Positions 34,818 to 46,331 of a DNA stretch of 64,000 bases are shown one piece after another. This DNA is from Mesocentrotus franciscanus (Eukaryota; Echinodermata; Echinoidea; Camarodonta; Strongylocentrotidae). Position 1 is the first letter of the stretch; every line of letters begins with the position of its first letter. The DNA lies in the NCBI GenBank assembly GCA_037976565.1, contig CP137672.1:21042335-21106334 (forward strand), given 5' to 3'. Under the pieces are notes generated by a model. That model saw nothing but the letters and a program-made list of their open reading frames with translations, searched no databases and was not told where the DNA came from. The position numbers were made by a program, and so were the translations under genes.

Positions 34818-37800
34818 GTTGGTTGAATATTTTCCAGATATCAAACTGGGCAGCGTTTCACAAAACTGTCATAAGTACAAGTCCACTGACAACTCATTGA
34901 ATTGCATATTAACTTAACACATGTTTCAATGGAATGCCGGACAGTTAATTTGTATTTATGACCGTTTTGTGAAACGATGCCTAGTTGTACACGAAGCTCG
35001 ATCAGAATAACTTAAGCTGGAATATTTGAGAAATATGTGTTATATGAAAGTAAAATTGTATTAAATGGGTCAAATCTTTGTTTGCCAGACACTAAATCTC
35101 TGGACTGCAAAATTTTTGGTTTATGATATTCCAGAGACACTGTACAATACATATGACAAGTCAACTAAAGATGATCTGTTGTATGTTTTTGGAAGTTGTC
35201 CTAAGGAGGAAAGTAGTCAATGCAGTTCTGTGTATCAAAATCGCTCAAAAGAAAACGAGTAAAAGCAAAACAGGGGTCCTAAGACAGGGGGTCTTGATAA
35301 AAAATGTGGTCTTTATTGGCATATTGTCTTGTTAGTTTCAATAAGGATCATTGCTCAAGCCTCAAGGGATACAAAAATGTAGGTATTCACAGACAGATAT
35401 ACATACATGAATGATTGCTATTTAAAGACAGATGTTGCTGTAGTAGTGTGGGTTTGTATGTTACTCTTTAAAGGAAATATTTTAAATGTGCAGTACTAGC
35501 AAATTGTATATTCAAATGACTGTTTATGTAAATTAATGGCTGACTGCAGATAAATAATAATCTCCCCAGCTGTAGAAAAAAAAGAAAAAAAAAGAAGACT
35601 GGAAAGATACAAAACAATGAGGATGTCAAAGTATGTTGATTTGAAAAGATTATTAAAGAGTATATCTGACTAACGACATGATATTAAAAATATAAATGTT
35701 AACATGCATTCCATTTTTTACAGGGCAAAGAAAGGAGCGAGGTAAACCTAGGTCATATCACAAAGACACAAGAAAGTATTAATCAGAATCAGAAGATAAC
35801 TCCTTACTATCGCTCCAAGCTACGTAGCCTCTACCAGTCAGCACTGTCAGATGCAGAGAATGAGGCCGAGTGAGTTTTGTTAGATTCAAAGTGGAGTTTA
35901 TTCAAGACATAGATATTCTAATTCTAATATTTTATTCTAATCATGTGGAGCTAGTAGAGAGGAAAGCTATTAGCTACAGAAAGCAATGAATTTCCAAGTG
36001 ACTGGCTCAAGGTCTTGTAAAACTTAGTTCAAGGAGACATTATTTAATGATATGAATGTATCTGGCCTCACCTAGGCTGATGCTGAAGACCAGGGTAGCA
36101 TTTCACGAAACTGTCATAAGTACAAGTTCGCCAACAACCCATTATTAAAAACGCGTGTATTTAACACACGCTTCAATGGGATGGCTGTGAAGTTGTACTT
36201 GTGACGGTTTCGTGAAACAATGGCCAGAAGGCTTGGAGAAAGGCCATCAAGAAAATATCCAACACCACAGTGTGGGAAAATGGATGTTAAACAATGATAA
36301 TGATGACAACTGCCCCTTTCAACAATCAACCCCTTCAATAGACCGAAAGCTTCAGTCTCTGATATCGACGGTTGTTCCGCTGAGATTGCATCTGGCTCCT
36401 CTGACCGCCTCTATACATAGACTGAAGTACGGCGTATGCAGTAGTGTGCGGAACGAATGGTTCGGTTCGGCCGGACCGCGATGAATGAGATATGCATCGA
36501 GATTTTTCACTCTTTACGTCTTCATATATCCAATTTGGCTGCAATATTACACTGAATATTAATTAAGATGAAAAGTAACACAGAAATATCTACTTTGACT
36601 TACGATAGCTTGCTCATTTAGATCCTATATTAATGATTAATCCGAGAAAGTCTTGTAGTCAACAAGATTTGTTGTCAGCCATCTTGGTTTAAGTTGATGA
36701 ATATTCATTTTTTCTTTCGAACGTCCAATAGCTACGTATGAGTCAGCCCGGCTTGAGCCGGTGATGTTTGAATATTCATAAGCCCAATATCAAACACGTG
36801 CTCTGATTGGCCATTGGGCTTGTTTTGGTCGGTTGACCCGAAATATATCGGGCGGGTCATGTCATAGATTACCAGTTCGAATGCATGAACGTATCGTTTC
36901 CTTGGTTCTGAGATAAAAATTGGATAATTCATATACGTAAGTCCGTAAATTTTGCATTTAGAAATAATTCATTAAAAATTGATAACTGTACATAGGAGAA
37001 AAATAGACATAGTATTTTTGTATCTGATTTATAAATCAGAAAATTAGATCTAAATAAGGAAAATCGTGGAGAAAGTTTCGGGTAACAAGTGCTGCACAAT
37101 CGGCTCAATCTCTCCCCCCGTTGCGAGCCGTATTGGTTACCGTCTGTGTATGGGGAATGTCAACAAATGTCAGTTTTATTAAAGAATGACCCATACCAGA
37201 CGGTTATTTCTGTCTACCCCTTCAACTGCCCCTTTGGACACTTAAAAATGTAACCTCTGGAATACTACCACCAGACAATTGCTACCAAAGGAAAGCTAAC
37301 CCCATGGCAATTTCCTTGTTGTTCACGACACTTCAGTTTTGTAGTTGTCTATGGGATAATCCTGACATTTCCATAGTGGGTAGTTGTCATGATTGGTGGG
37401 GTGGGGGTGGTGGTTGACACTAAAAGTAGTTGCCTTTAAACAAATTTGGATAGATGTCCAGGAGGCAGGCATGTGATAGTCCAGGAAGTAGCTGTCCTAG
37501 AATCTATGTAATTACTCTTGTATTTTGTTTTATACAGGTGAACACTATGCCTGATGCTTTATTAAAAAGTGCTTTATTTTTATTAAAATTTCCTTATTTA
37601 TTTGCAAGGCATTTATATGCATGGCATTTAACTTTGTTTCTACCTGTATGTAATTCCTCCTGTGTAGGTTGTATAGGAAATCACTGGAGAAGATCACAGA
37701 GATCAAGAGTATACGTAACGAGCAGCGTCTGCAAGCGAGGAGTGCAGGACTTCACTCCGACTCAGACGGACCTAGGAAGATCATGCGGAGAGGGGTGCTA

Positions 37801-40800
37801 ATGAACATGCTGCAGCAGACCGCCATCACGTTACCTCTCTGGATCGGGCGAACAGAACAAGAGTAAGTGCTGTAGTCTAAAATCCCTCATAAGTGGGGGG
37901 AACCAGGCTCATAGATTTTGCTGTGCACAGTATAGGTTTGTCCAGCTCTTCTGAAGACCTTACTGAAGCAGATGATAGCAACCAAACCAAATTGGAGTGT
38001 AGATTACTTCTCTGATGCTTGCTTGCTTGGAACATGCTGGTAGTTGGTTAACTTTTTGGAAGTTAACATATCCATACCTATAGTTGCACACCATGGTTAC
38101 ATTCAGTTAACAACTAAACTATTCATACCCTTTGTAACTTTAACGTTTTGGTGTTTTTCATAACTGAAGAATGAAATGTGCACTGTTTGAATTAGGGCCT
38201 TTGCTGAAAACGTTTAGATGTTAAAGGGATTGGGTAACTTTGTCTCAGAAAATGAGTATGGTAAAACCGGTCACTCAAAGATTTTTACTTTTTTGAGGCA
38301 CTTCATGATCATTTTGAAGTGCATTTTTTTTCAGGGCTTCATTATTACACCATATCACAGATACTGATAACACGTAGGGCCATGCATCTCAGATTTAACA
38401 TTGTTAAACGATGCCTTTAAGCTTTAGTATGTCACATTCTCAAGAAACTTAAATCAGGACAAGTCAATTTTTATGCCTCCGCCACCGAAGGTGGTGCCGG
38501 AGGCATCATGTTTTCGGGTTGTCCGTCCGTACGTCCGTACGTCCGTCCCGTTTGACCGTTATCACAATATCTCAAGAACCATTTAAGATTTAAACTTAAG
38601 ACTCAGGAATAGTATTTATCACCATAGGAAGACGATCTGATTAGATTTTGGAGTACGTAGGTCAAAGGTCACAGGTCACAGAGGTCAACTTATGAAATTC
38701 CTTGTATTGAGTTTGTTAGCGCGATATCTCAAGAACCATTTGAGATTTAAACTTCAAACTTAAGGATAGTATGTATCACCATAGGAAGACGATCTGATTA
38801 GATTTTGGAGCACGTATGTCAAAGGTCAAGGGTCACAGAGGTCAACTTATGAAATTCCATACATTGAGATTGTTATCATGATATCTCAAGAACCACTGGA
38901 GATTTAAACTTCAAACTTAGTGATAGTGTGTATCACTATAGGAAAACAATCTGATTATATTTTGGAGCACGTAGGTCAAAGGTCAAGGGTCATAGAGGTC
39001 AACTTATGAAATTCCATACATTGAGATTGTTATCATGATATCTCAAGAACCACTGGAGATGTAAAACTTCAAACTTAAGGATAGTATGTATCACCATAGG
39101 AAGACGATCTGATTAGATTTTGGAGCACGTAGGCCAAAGGTCAAGGGTCACAGAGGTCAACTTATGAAATTCCATACATTGAGATTGTTATCATAATATC
39201 TCAAGAACCACTGGAGATTTAAACTTCAAACTTAATGATAGTGTGTATCACCATAGGAAGACAATCTGATTAGATTTTGGAGCACGTAGGTCAAAGGTCA
39301 AGGGTCACAGAGGTCAACTTATGAAATTCCATACATTGAGATCGTTATCGCGATATCTCAAGAACCACTGGAGAATTTTCACTTCAAACTTAATGATAGT
39401 ATGTATCACCATAGGAAGACGATCTGTTTAGATTTTGGAGCATGTAGGTCAAGGGTCACAGAGGTCAACTTGTGAAATTCCATGTCTTCAGCTCGTTATC
39501 GCGATATCTCAAGAACCATTTGAGATTTTAAACTTCAAACTTAAGGATAGTATATATATCACCATAGGAAAACGATCAGATTAGATTTTGGAGTACATGT
39601 ATGTCAAAGGTCATAGAGGTCAACTTGAAAAATTCAGACTACATGTATAGGACTTGTCATGATATGTCAAGAACCACTTGAAATATGTTCCGTTACTTAA
39701 CCCGTACTTAACTGGGCTATTTTGAGCACCTCCCTGACTGGGGGAGGGCCGATTGCCTCGAAATTTGGCACGCGTCTTGAGAAATTGCGCAAAGGAAGAG
39801 ACCTCACTATTATTTTGCTGAAAATTGCTTATTTTATCAATTATGCTAATTTATGCAATTGCATAAAGGAAGAGACCTCACTATAATTTTGCTGAAAATT
39901 ACTTATTTTATCAATTATGCTAATTTATGCAAATCAAATTCATGAATAATGATTTTTATTAACAATTACATAAATAAAGCTTTTACAGAGTTGATTTTGT
40001 GGCAAAAGTTTCTAAAAAGCCTATCGGGCATTATCACATAAAAAATTGTCCATGTCTATTTCAATTCTTATGTATTTCATTGTTTTATGAACTTCTTTTG
40101 TATTCTATTGTTATTAATTCTTAATCTTATGTATTGTATTGTTTTAGGACTTCTGATACTTGAGGTTGTTACGTATCAATATTTTGCTTGAATAAATGAT
40201 AACTAAACTCTAAAGAGTAAAATTATGCTGATTTATAGACCAAACTAGAAACTTCACTTTGCCATTCATTTTGTACACAAAATGACAAATTTCTCAATTT
40301 TCGGCTTGACCTTAGGTCACAATAGGTCAAGTAACTCTCTAGCTGAATGTCTGATTTTCAAAAACTTGGTGTCAAAAGATCCGTAAGACTTGAAAGAAAA
40401 AACTCATGAAGCAGCATCGCCGAAAACATGGCGGTTCATGCGCAACAAAATTTGTTTGGGGGCCTCCGAGGCTCCCTCCTCCCTCCCAGTTAAGTAAGGG
40501 TTAAAAACTTTTAAAAATATGATAGTGTGTATCACCTTAGGAAGATCATCTGATTTAATTTTGAAGTGTCTAGGTCAGAGGTCAACTGACAAAATTTTAG
40601 GTACATATAGCTTTTTTAATGCAAAACCTCAAGAACTGTTTGATATATTTCCTTCAAACGTGATGATAGTGTGTATACCCATAGGAATACAATCCAATTT
40701 AATTTTGTTGTAACTTGCTCAGGGTCATAGGTCACAGAAGTCGACTCATAGAATGAATTTCCAGGTGTTGGCTTTTTATGCCTCCGCTACAACGTAGCCG

Positions 40801-43800
40801 GAGGCATTATGTTTTCTGGTTGTCCGTCCGTCCGCACGCACGTCCCGCTTCGTGATCGCGTTATCTCAAGAACCAATTGATGGATTACCGCCAAACTTGG
40901 GTCATGTATGTATCTTGCAGAGCTAATGAAGTGATTAGATTTTGGGGTCACGAGGTCCAAGGTCAAAGGTCACAAGGCTCATTATGTATGCAAAAATAGC
41001 TCGTGATCGCGTTATCTCAAGAACCGATTGATGGATTACCGCCAAACTTGGGTCATGGATGTATCTTGCAGAGCTAATGAACTGATTAGATTTTGGGGTC
41101 ACGAGGTCAAAGGTCAAAGGTCACAGGGCTCATTGTGTATGCAAAAATAGCTTGTGATCGCGTTATCTCAAGAACCGATTGATGGATTACCGCCAAACTT
41201 GGGTCATGTATGTATCTTGCAGAGCTAATGAACTGATTAGATTTTGGGGTCACGAGGTCAAAGGTCAAAGGTCACAGGGCTCATTATGTATGCAAAAATA
41301 GCTCGTGATCGTGTTATCTCAAGAACCGATTGATGGATTACCGCCAAACTTGGGTTATGTATGTATCTTGCAGAGCTAATCAACTGGTTAGACTTTGGGG
41401 TCACGAGGTCAAAGGTCACAGGGCTCGTTATGTATGCAAAATAGCTTGTGATCACATTATCTCAAGAACCGATTGATGGATTACCGCCAAACTTGGGTCA
41501 TGTATGTATCTTGCAGAGCCAATGAACTGATTAGATTTGGGGGTCACGAGGTCAAAGGTCACAGGGCTCATTATGTATCCTAAAATAGCTCGTGATCGTG
41601 TTATCATTAGAACCAACAGATGGATTACAATCAAACTTGAATTTTAAAAATTGCTTCCATTTTGGTTTGTAAAATTGCTCTATGGAGGAGGCATCATCGA
41701 CTGCGCGCAGTTGAAGTTCCATCTAGTTTCACATGCTTTAAAAATTACAAAACTTGGAAAGGGTATGAATATATTAGTTGTTAACTGCAGGTGCGGATCC
41801 AGGATTTCGTAGAGGGGGTTCGAAAATTCGCTCAGTGGGGGGTGAGCACTAATTTTTTTTTTTTTTTTTTTTGCTCCGCAAATTTGAAAATCGCGCCGGC
41901 CGAAAATTCGTTAAGTTGGGGGTAGTGAGCACTAATCTTTTTTTTTTGTTTTTTTGGCCAGGGGCACGTGCCCCTGTGCCCCCCTCCCCTGGATCCGCCA
42001 CTGAACTGTATGTATAATTATATTTTCAAAGGGTCTTGATATATCTCTGAATTAAACAATCCTACAATTCCAAGAGTCTTCCTAAATTTTAAAGGATCTT
42101 TTTTCTTATTGAGTTCTTGTTCTTGTTGAGCCCTGCCATATTACTCAAATCAATTCTAAAATTCAGTGGGTTATATGAAGTGCTTTAGTGATGTCTATAT
42201 TAACATTTTCCAAAGTTGCCTTTCTGGTTGACAAAATTGTAACATGAGTTTATTGCACAGTAATGAAGACTTGTCAAAGCAGTGAATGAGAGTTAACAGG
42301 ACTGAACCAGGTGGTGCATGTACTTCGTTTTTGTGTGTATTGTATTAAATTGAGTTGATTGAAACTGAAGAAGTCATACATGCGTGATGACTTCATATTT
42401 TCCATAACTGGAAATCTAAGCCCCAGTATTTTTTTTTCTCTTTGTGATAGAAAACCCCCTCCCCTGTGTGGTGCTGTAGCAGCAGAGTCCAGCTACATTT
42501 CCAAACCAGGAGACTACGTGGCAGCCAGGGTGAGAGGGAGCGATGGAGACGAGAACTGGATCCTGGCGGAAGTGATCTCCTTCAACTCTGGCACAAACAA
42601 GTACGAGGTGGATGACATCGATGAGGAAGGCAAAGAGTGAGTGATGTTTAGAGCCGTTGTAGATTGATTCATAGTCTATCAGGGCAACTAGCCCCAGGAA
42701 AATCATCCCCATACAACTATCCACCCCTACCCTCCACAAATATTCACCCCGAACAATGACCCCTTTTAAAAGAACACCGAGCTAATGACTTGTATTAGGA
42801 AGGAATAGGTCACTACGGAGATAGCATTTGTACACACACAACAAAATGATCCACAAATATCCACAGATCCTTTAAAGGCATCGTTTAACAATGTTAAATC
42901 TGAGATGCACGGCCCTACGTGTTATCAGTGTCTGTGATCTGGTGTAATATTGAAGCCCTAAAAAAATTGCCCTTCAAAATGATCAAGAAGTGCCTCAAAA
43001 AAGTAGAAATCTTTGAGTGACCGGTTTTACCATACTCGTTTTCCCCAATAGACTGTAGTATTATGAAAACCGTTAGGAAAACGCAAAATTTGGTTTCGAT
43101 TTCCAATCATAAATATCTTGATAATCAGACAGGCGATCAGCTTGTACAAGTCATGGGATTCCTGACTGACCTAAAGGTTTATGATTATCATTGCAGCATG
43201 AGCTAAATCCAGGATTTTGTTTCAGAATCTGAGACAAAGTTACCGGATCCCTTTAAACATGGAGAAATCCCACTTTGTGCATTTTAGATTAATCACTGCC
43301 AAAGTGAGGTGCTTCATGATTACCTTTCTTTTGCTCTCTTGAAAAGAATACTATCACCTGTGTATCATAGAATGTACCAAAAGATGCATAAATGAATAAT
43401 GATTACATAACTTTTGTGATCACGTATCCAGCAGTTTTGTACAGATAACCTATATCATAGTTGACCTCAGAGGTAGTGTTTTGGGGATGATATTCTGGGG
43501 TAGTTGTCTTAGCATATATTTCATTGTCACATAAGATTAGTTTCTGATTGGCTTGGAATTGGAAGTTCTTCTGGTTCATCAACAGAATGAGCACTCAAGA
43601 TATACCATGGATAACATACAGTATTGTTATGTGTCCTCTAATGAAAAGACATTCCTGGTTTGCACTAGATAAGAAATACAGCGCTATAGTTGTGCTAAAG
43701 AGCAATGGGAGAGCTGTCCAACATCACTTCACACTTCACTGATTAGCCAATTTGAAATTGCAAAATATATACTGTTATCAAGTAAAAAAAAAACAACAAC

Positions 43801-46331
43801 ACCTAAAACACAATTTTGGCTGCTAGCAAAAAGGCTGCTTATGTATTGTCAATACGTGCCTTCACGGTTGTTTCAACGCAAAGCATGCCGGGACAGATTT
43901 TGAGTACGGCAGTAGATTTTCACCTTCGCCGCGATCAGCTTTTCCATTGCCAACAATGGGATTTTTATCCCGTCGAATCAACATCATAATCTTGTACAGG
44001 ATGCGTTATTCTGCAGTGATTTTCTTTCATTCCAGTATCATTTGTACAGTAAGAAACCAAAGTTTGTGATTGTGTATTGTTATGACGATCCTTCAAAAAT
44101 AAAGCTGATAATACGAAGTAAAGTGGGCTAATGAGAGTGGGTTCCTTGGTATGAATATGTAGTCCCATATGTTCAAATGTGTGTGTGTGAAGTTTGGGTC
44201 GGTGGTTTGCCTTTTTAAGCTGCTAAACATTCGTGTTTTAGGTTGAAGGATCGTCATAAAAATACATAATCACAGACTTTGGTTTATTACCGTACAAATG
44301 ATACTGGAATGAAAGAAAATCACTGCAGAATAACGGATCCTGTACAAGATTATGATGTCATGTTGATTCGACAGGATAACAATCCCGTTGTTGGCAATGG
44401 AACAGCTGATCGCGGCGAAGGTGAAAATCTACTGCCGTACTCAAAATCTGTCCCGGCATGCTTTGCGTTGAAACAACCGTGAAGGCACGTATTGCAGTAA
44501 CAACCTTCTCGAGGGCAGCTGACAAATTAACTTTCTTTCATATTGTTTTTCTGATTTCATTTAAACTTGTACCTGTCTGTTTCTCTGACTTTTTAACAGC
44601 TTCCTATAAACGTTGGCTAACACATCGATATACAAGGTGAATATATGTATAAACACAGCTGTTAAATGTTTATTTTTTTCCTTCTCATTACACAGGAGGC
44701 ATCTGTTATCAAGACGGAGGATAGTCCCGCTACCTTTGATGAAAGCTAACCCAGAGACCAATCCAGAAGCGTTATTTAAGAAGGGAAATGTAGGATGGTT
44801 TAATACATTTCTTTCATTCTTTGTATTTGGGTTCGAATGGACATTTTATTTGTACACTATCTGTGATGATTGGGCTGTAAAAGGGTGGATGATGATAAGA
44901 AGACTGACTTAAGAGTCTGGATTCAATTTGAACCTTATAATTTATTTATGTGCTTTGTTTTTGTTTTTGTTCTCCTTTGGTTAGTTATGAGTGAAGGGCA
45001 ATCAAGACACTTGGCATTTTTCTGTTCAAGGTGGTAGCTCTCACTACACAAAATCTTCCTGGAAAAGAGCACTGACTTTGTACACTGTACATGGACCTAG
45101 TACATGTATATATATATATATATTTTTTTTTTTATAGACCTGTTATCTTGTTCCTTCCCCTTATAATGGCTAAGGATAGCACATCTTGTCTGTCTGTCCT
45201 TGTAATGTCTTCAGTGGGGGAATCCAACCCAGATTGCTAGGACCATCCCCTTTCTAATATTTAACTTTAAACAGAGTTAATGCCCTTCTGGCTCCACGGA
45301 CAATACAATACATGTAATATCAATTTGTGTGTTCAGTTTCCTTTGTTCTGCTTCAAAAATTAAGAAATATTTATAATTTCAATAACTAGCCTTTCATCTG
45401 GCTATCAAGTCAGTACTGAAAAAATAGTTAATAACTCTCAATGGACTGGGTTACTTCAAGCAGAGCCCCTCCCTCCCAGATTTTATGCCTCCTCAAAGAA
45501 TTCAAATTTGAATAGTCACCTTGAACATTGCGCTAAATTCAATTTTATCATTCTAATTTTCAGTATGGTATTTTATTTTATTAAAACTTCAGAAATGGAT
45601 GGCAATACTGAACCCGTACATGTACTTTTGGCCCCACATTTACTTTCCCTCTCTTCTGTCTTATAGCTTGTGATGGCTCTGTACCCTCAAACCACATGTT
45701 TTTATCGAGCATTGGTGGAGCGGCCGCCAGAAGGGGTAAGAATAGGCATTTATATTAAGATATGTTTTTAGTGGCCATTTAATATAACCTGCATAAAACT
45801 TACCACTGATGGTAAATTTGCCATCAATATTAACTACCATGGCAACGTCACTCAACAGCCAATCAAATCAAGGTTTCCATGGAAGTTACCACTGATGGCA
45901 AAGTTACAGTCATTGGTAAGTTTTATGCTCAAGGACTTTATTTTTACAAAATTCCAAATTTCCAATGTATATATTCAGCTCCTTGATAAGTGGTTTTAAG
46001 GACTGTATTTTCCCATTTTTATTTCAAATTATATATTGATATTAAATATATTCATAAAAGAATATCCTTATTATCATGCATTGGATGTTTATATCTTTAT
46101 TGTGAAGCATAGAAATCCTGTTCTAATGAATCCATATGACACAGCTACAATAAGTTAATTTGAACAGATGAAGTACATGCTTTTATGATTTCATAATTTT
46201 TGTCTCTTTTACAGCCAATTGATGACTACTCAGTTCTTTTTGAAGATAACTCCTATGCAGATGGCTACTCACCAGCACTGAAAGTTGCCCAGAGATATGT
46301 TGTCCAGGTCAAAGAACCACGGAAAAGATGA
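34527..46331 (+). CDS. SGF29: SAGA-associated factor 29 (SGF29/CCDC101)
   Basis: Seven coding exons (34527-34817, 35724-35869, 37668-37862, 42451-42636, 44696-44789, 45667-45735, 46215-46331) join in phase to 365 residues. SGF29 is a nuclear subunit of the SAGA/ATAC histone acetyltransferase complexes; its C-terminal tandem Tudor domain binds H3K4me2/3. Residues about 84-200 match the helical region (YYRSKLRSLY, RRGVLMNMLQQ, LPLWIG). The Tudor part begins at KPPPLCG (212) and keeps the reader residues: D266 and D268 (VDDIDEEG), Y310 and Y317 (ALYPQTTCFY) and F336 (SVLFED), with the same spacing as human D194/D196, Y238/Y245/F264. The human protein is about 293 residues; the excess is an N-terminal Ser/Pro/Glu/Gly-rich region of about 80 residues. 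An alternative start is Met84 (34776). Confidence 0.95.
34848..34981. mobile_element. MITE, TTTCACAAAACTGTCATAA family (copy 1)
   Basis: Inverted ends (GCGTTTCACAAAACTGTCATAA and complement ACCGTTTTGTGAAACGATGCC) about 130 bp apart, in SGF29 intron 1, 30 bases past the donor. Confidence 0.75.
35724..35869 (+). CDS. SGF29: SGF29 exon 2
   Basis: Acceptor TTTTACAG, donor GA|GTGAGT. Encodes KERSEVNLGHITKTQE and ITPYYRSKLRSLYQSAL, the conserved coiled-coil/helical segment. Confidence 0.92.
36093..36225. mobile_element. MITE, TTTCACAAAACTGTCATAA family (copy 2)
   Basis: Related to the copy at 34848: CATTTCACGAAACTGTCATAAG at the left, GACGGTTTCGTGAAACAATGG at the right. The core retains ACACGCTTCAATGGGATG. 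In SGF29 intron 2. Confidence 0.75.
36339..37216 (-). mobile_element. Mutator-like non-autonomous element (copy 1, 878 bp)
   Basis: Flanked by 9-base direct repeats CCCCTTCAA (36330-36338 and 37217-37225). Short inverted ends TAGACCGAAA and TTTCTGTCTA. A frame of about 69 codons on the minus strand matches one in copy 2 but has no known domain. A 9-base duplication is typical of Mutator-like transposons. In SGF29 intron 2. Confidence 0.8.
37668..37862 (+). CDS. SGF29: SGF29 exon 3
   Basis: Acceptor TGTGTAG, donor GA|GTAAGT. Encodes LYRKSLEKITEIKS and MRRGVLMNMLQQTAITLPLW, closely matching the family. Confidence 0.95.
38225..38416. mobile_element. TTAA-flanked element, AGGGATTGGGTAAC family (copy 1)
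   Basis: TTAA at 38221-38224 and 38417-38420. One end reads AGGGATTGGGTAACTTTGTC, the other GTTAAACGATGCCT. A longer inverted copy lies at 42876. SGF29 intron 3. Confidence 0.75.
38474..39690. repeat. 157-bp tandem array (eight units) with AGGTCA motifs
   Basis: The element opens with TATGCCTCCGCCACCGAAGG and GTCCGTCCGTACGTCCGT. The word CTCAAGAACC then starts units at 38571, 38728, 38885, 39042, 39200, 39357, 39508 and a diverged one at 39665, a steady period of 157 (once 151). Each unit carries a block of AGGTCA-like half-sites, several as AGGTCAAAGGTCA. Degraded units continue after the insertion at 39701-40500. SGF29 intron 3. Confidence 0.9.
39701..40500. mobile_element. TTAA-flanked element (800 bp) inside the tandem array
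   Basis: TTAA at 39697-39700 and 40501-40504. The 16-base inverted ends are CCCGTACTTAACTGGG and CCCAGTTAAGTAAGGG (one mismatch). The array text resumes after it. Inside, about 75 bases around GGAAGAGACCTCACTAT are directly repeated. No transposase frame. Confidence 0.85.
40775..41735. repeat. 151-bp tandem array (about six units) with AGGTCAAAGGTCA
   Basis: Opens with TATGCCTCCGCTACAACGTAG and GTCCGTCCGTCCGC, so it belongs with the array at 38474. Units start (CTCAAGAACC) at 40865, 41016, 41167, 41318 and 41461, with a last one near 41605. Each has TGGATTACCGCCAAACTTGG and one or two AGGTCAAAGGTCA. It ends with GGAGGAGGCATCATCGACTG. SGF29 intron 3. Confidence 0.9.
41787..42003. mobile_element. 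Short element with GGATCC-containing inverted ends
   Basis: Left TGCGGATCCAGGATTTC, right CTGGATCCGCCACTG. Interior has two copies of GTGAGCACTAAT with T runs. Related text in opposite orientation at 29340. SGF29 intron 3. Confidence 0.6.
42451..42636 (+). CDS. SGF29: SGF29 exon 4 (first Tudor repeat)
   Basis: Acceptor TTTGTGATAG, donor GA|GTGAGT. Encodes KPPPLCGAV, PGDYVAARV, WILAEVISF and NKYEVDDIDEEGK, whose acidic residues contact the histone H3 N-terminus in the human structure. Confidence 0.95.
42876..43252. mobile_element. TTAA-flanked element, AGGGATTGGGTAAC family (copy 2, inverted)
   Basis: TTAA at 42872-42875 and 43253-43256. Ends AGGCATCGTTTAAC and GTTACCGGATCCCT are the inverse of copy 1 at 38225. 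Copy 1 lacks about 185 bases present here. SGF29 intron 4. Confidence 0.8.
43851..44494. repeat. Long inverted repeat (arms about 245 bp)
   Basis: The left arm 43851-44094 and right arm 44245-44494 are inverted copies, about nine in ten bases matching by eye. Landmarks are CGTGCCTTCACGGTTGTTTC on the left and its complement on the right, then GCATGCCGGGACAG, CGCCGCGATCAGCT and GACGATCCTTC. The 150-base spacer has no partner. Entirely within SGF29 intron 4. Confidence 0.85.
44696..44789 (+). CDS. SGF29: SGF29 exon 5
   Basis: Acceptor TTACACAG, donor AAT|GTAGGA. Encodes RHLLSRRRIVPLPLMKANPE and TNPEALFKKGN, the link between Tudor repeats. Confidence 0.92.
45667..45735 (+). CDS. SGF29: SGF29 exon 6 (69 nt)
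   Basis: Acceptor TCTTATAG, donor GGG|GTAAGA. Encodes LVMALYPQTTCFYRALV and contains both aromatic-cage tyrosines. Confidence 0.95.
45755..45930. repeat. Short foldback repeat
   Basis: CATAAAACTTACCACTGATGG at the left and CATTGGTAAGTTTTATG at the right, with TGGTAAATTTGCCA and GATGGCAAAGTTAC inside. SGF29 intron 6. Confidence 0.6.
46215..46331 (+). CDS. SGF29: SGF29 exon 7 (last)
   Basis: Acceptor TTTTACAG. Encodes DDYSVLFEDNSYADGYSP and AQRYVVQVKEPRKR, then TGA. The Phe of VLFED completes the aromatic cage. Confidence 0.95.
   Translation, partial: PIDDYSVLFEDNSYADGYSPALKVAQRYVVQVKEPRKR

Noticed and set aside
34582..34917. 111-codon frame overlapping SGF29 exon 1
   Set aside because: It is a shifted reading of the SGF29 exon and runs into the intron MITE.
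36335..36544. Conserved small protein shared with 62847-63113
   Set aside because: The similarity comes from two copies of one transposable element with marked target duplications; no domain is recognisable.
38474..41735. CRISPR-like or coding repeat array
   Set aside because: Units are contiguous with no unique spacers, and the frames (VTFDLVTPKSNQ type) are only repeats of the DNA unit.
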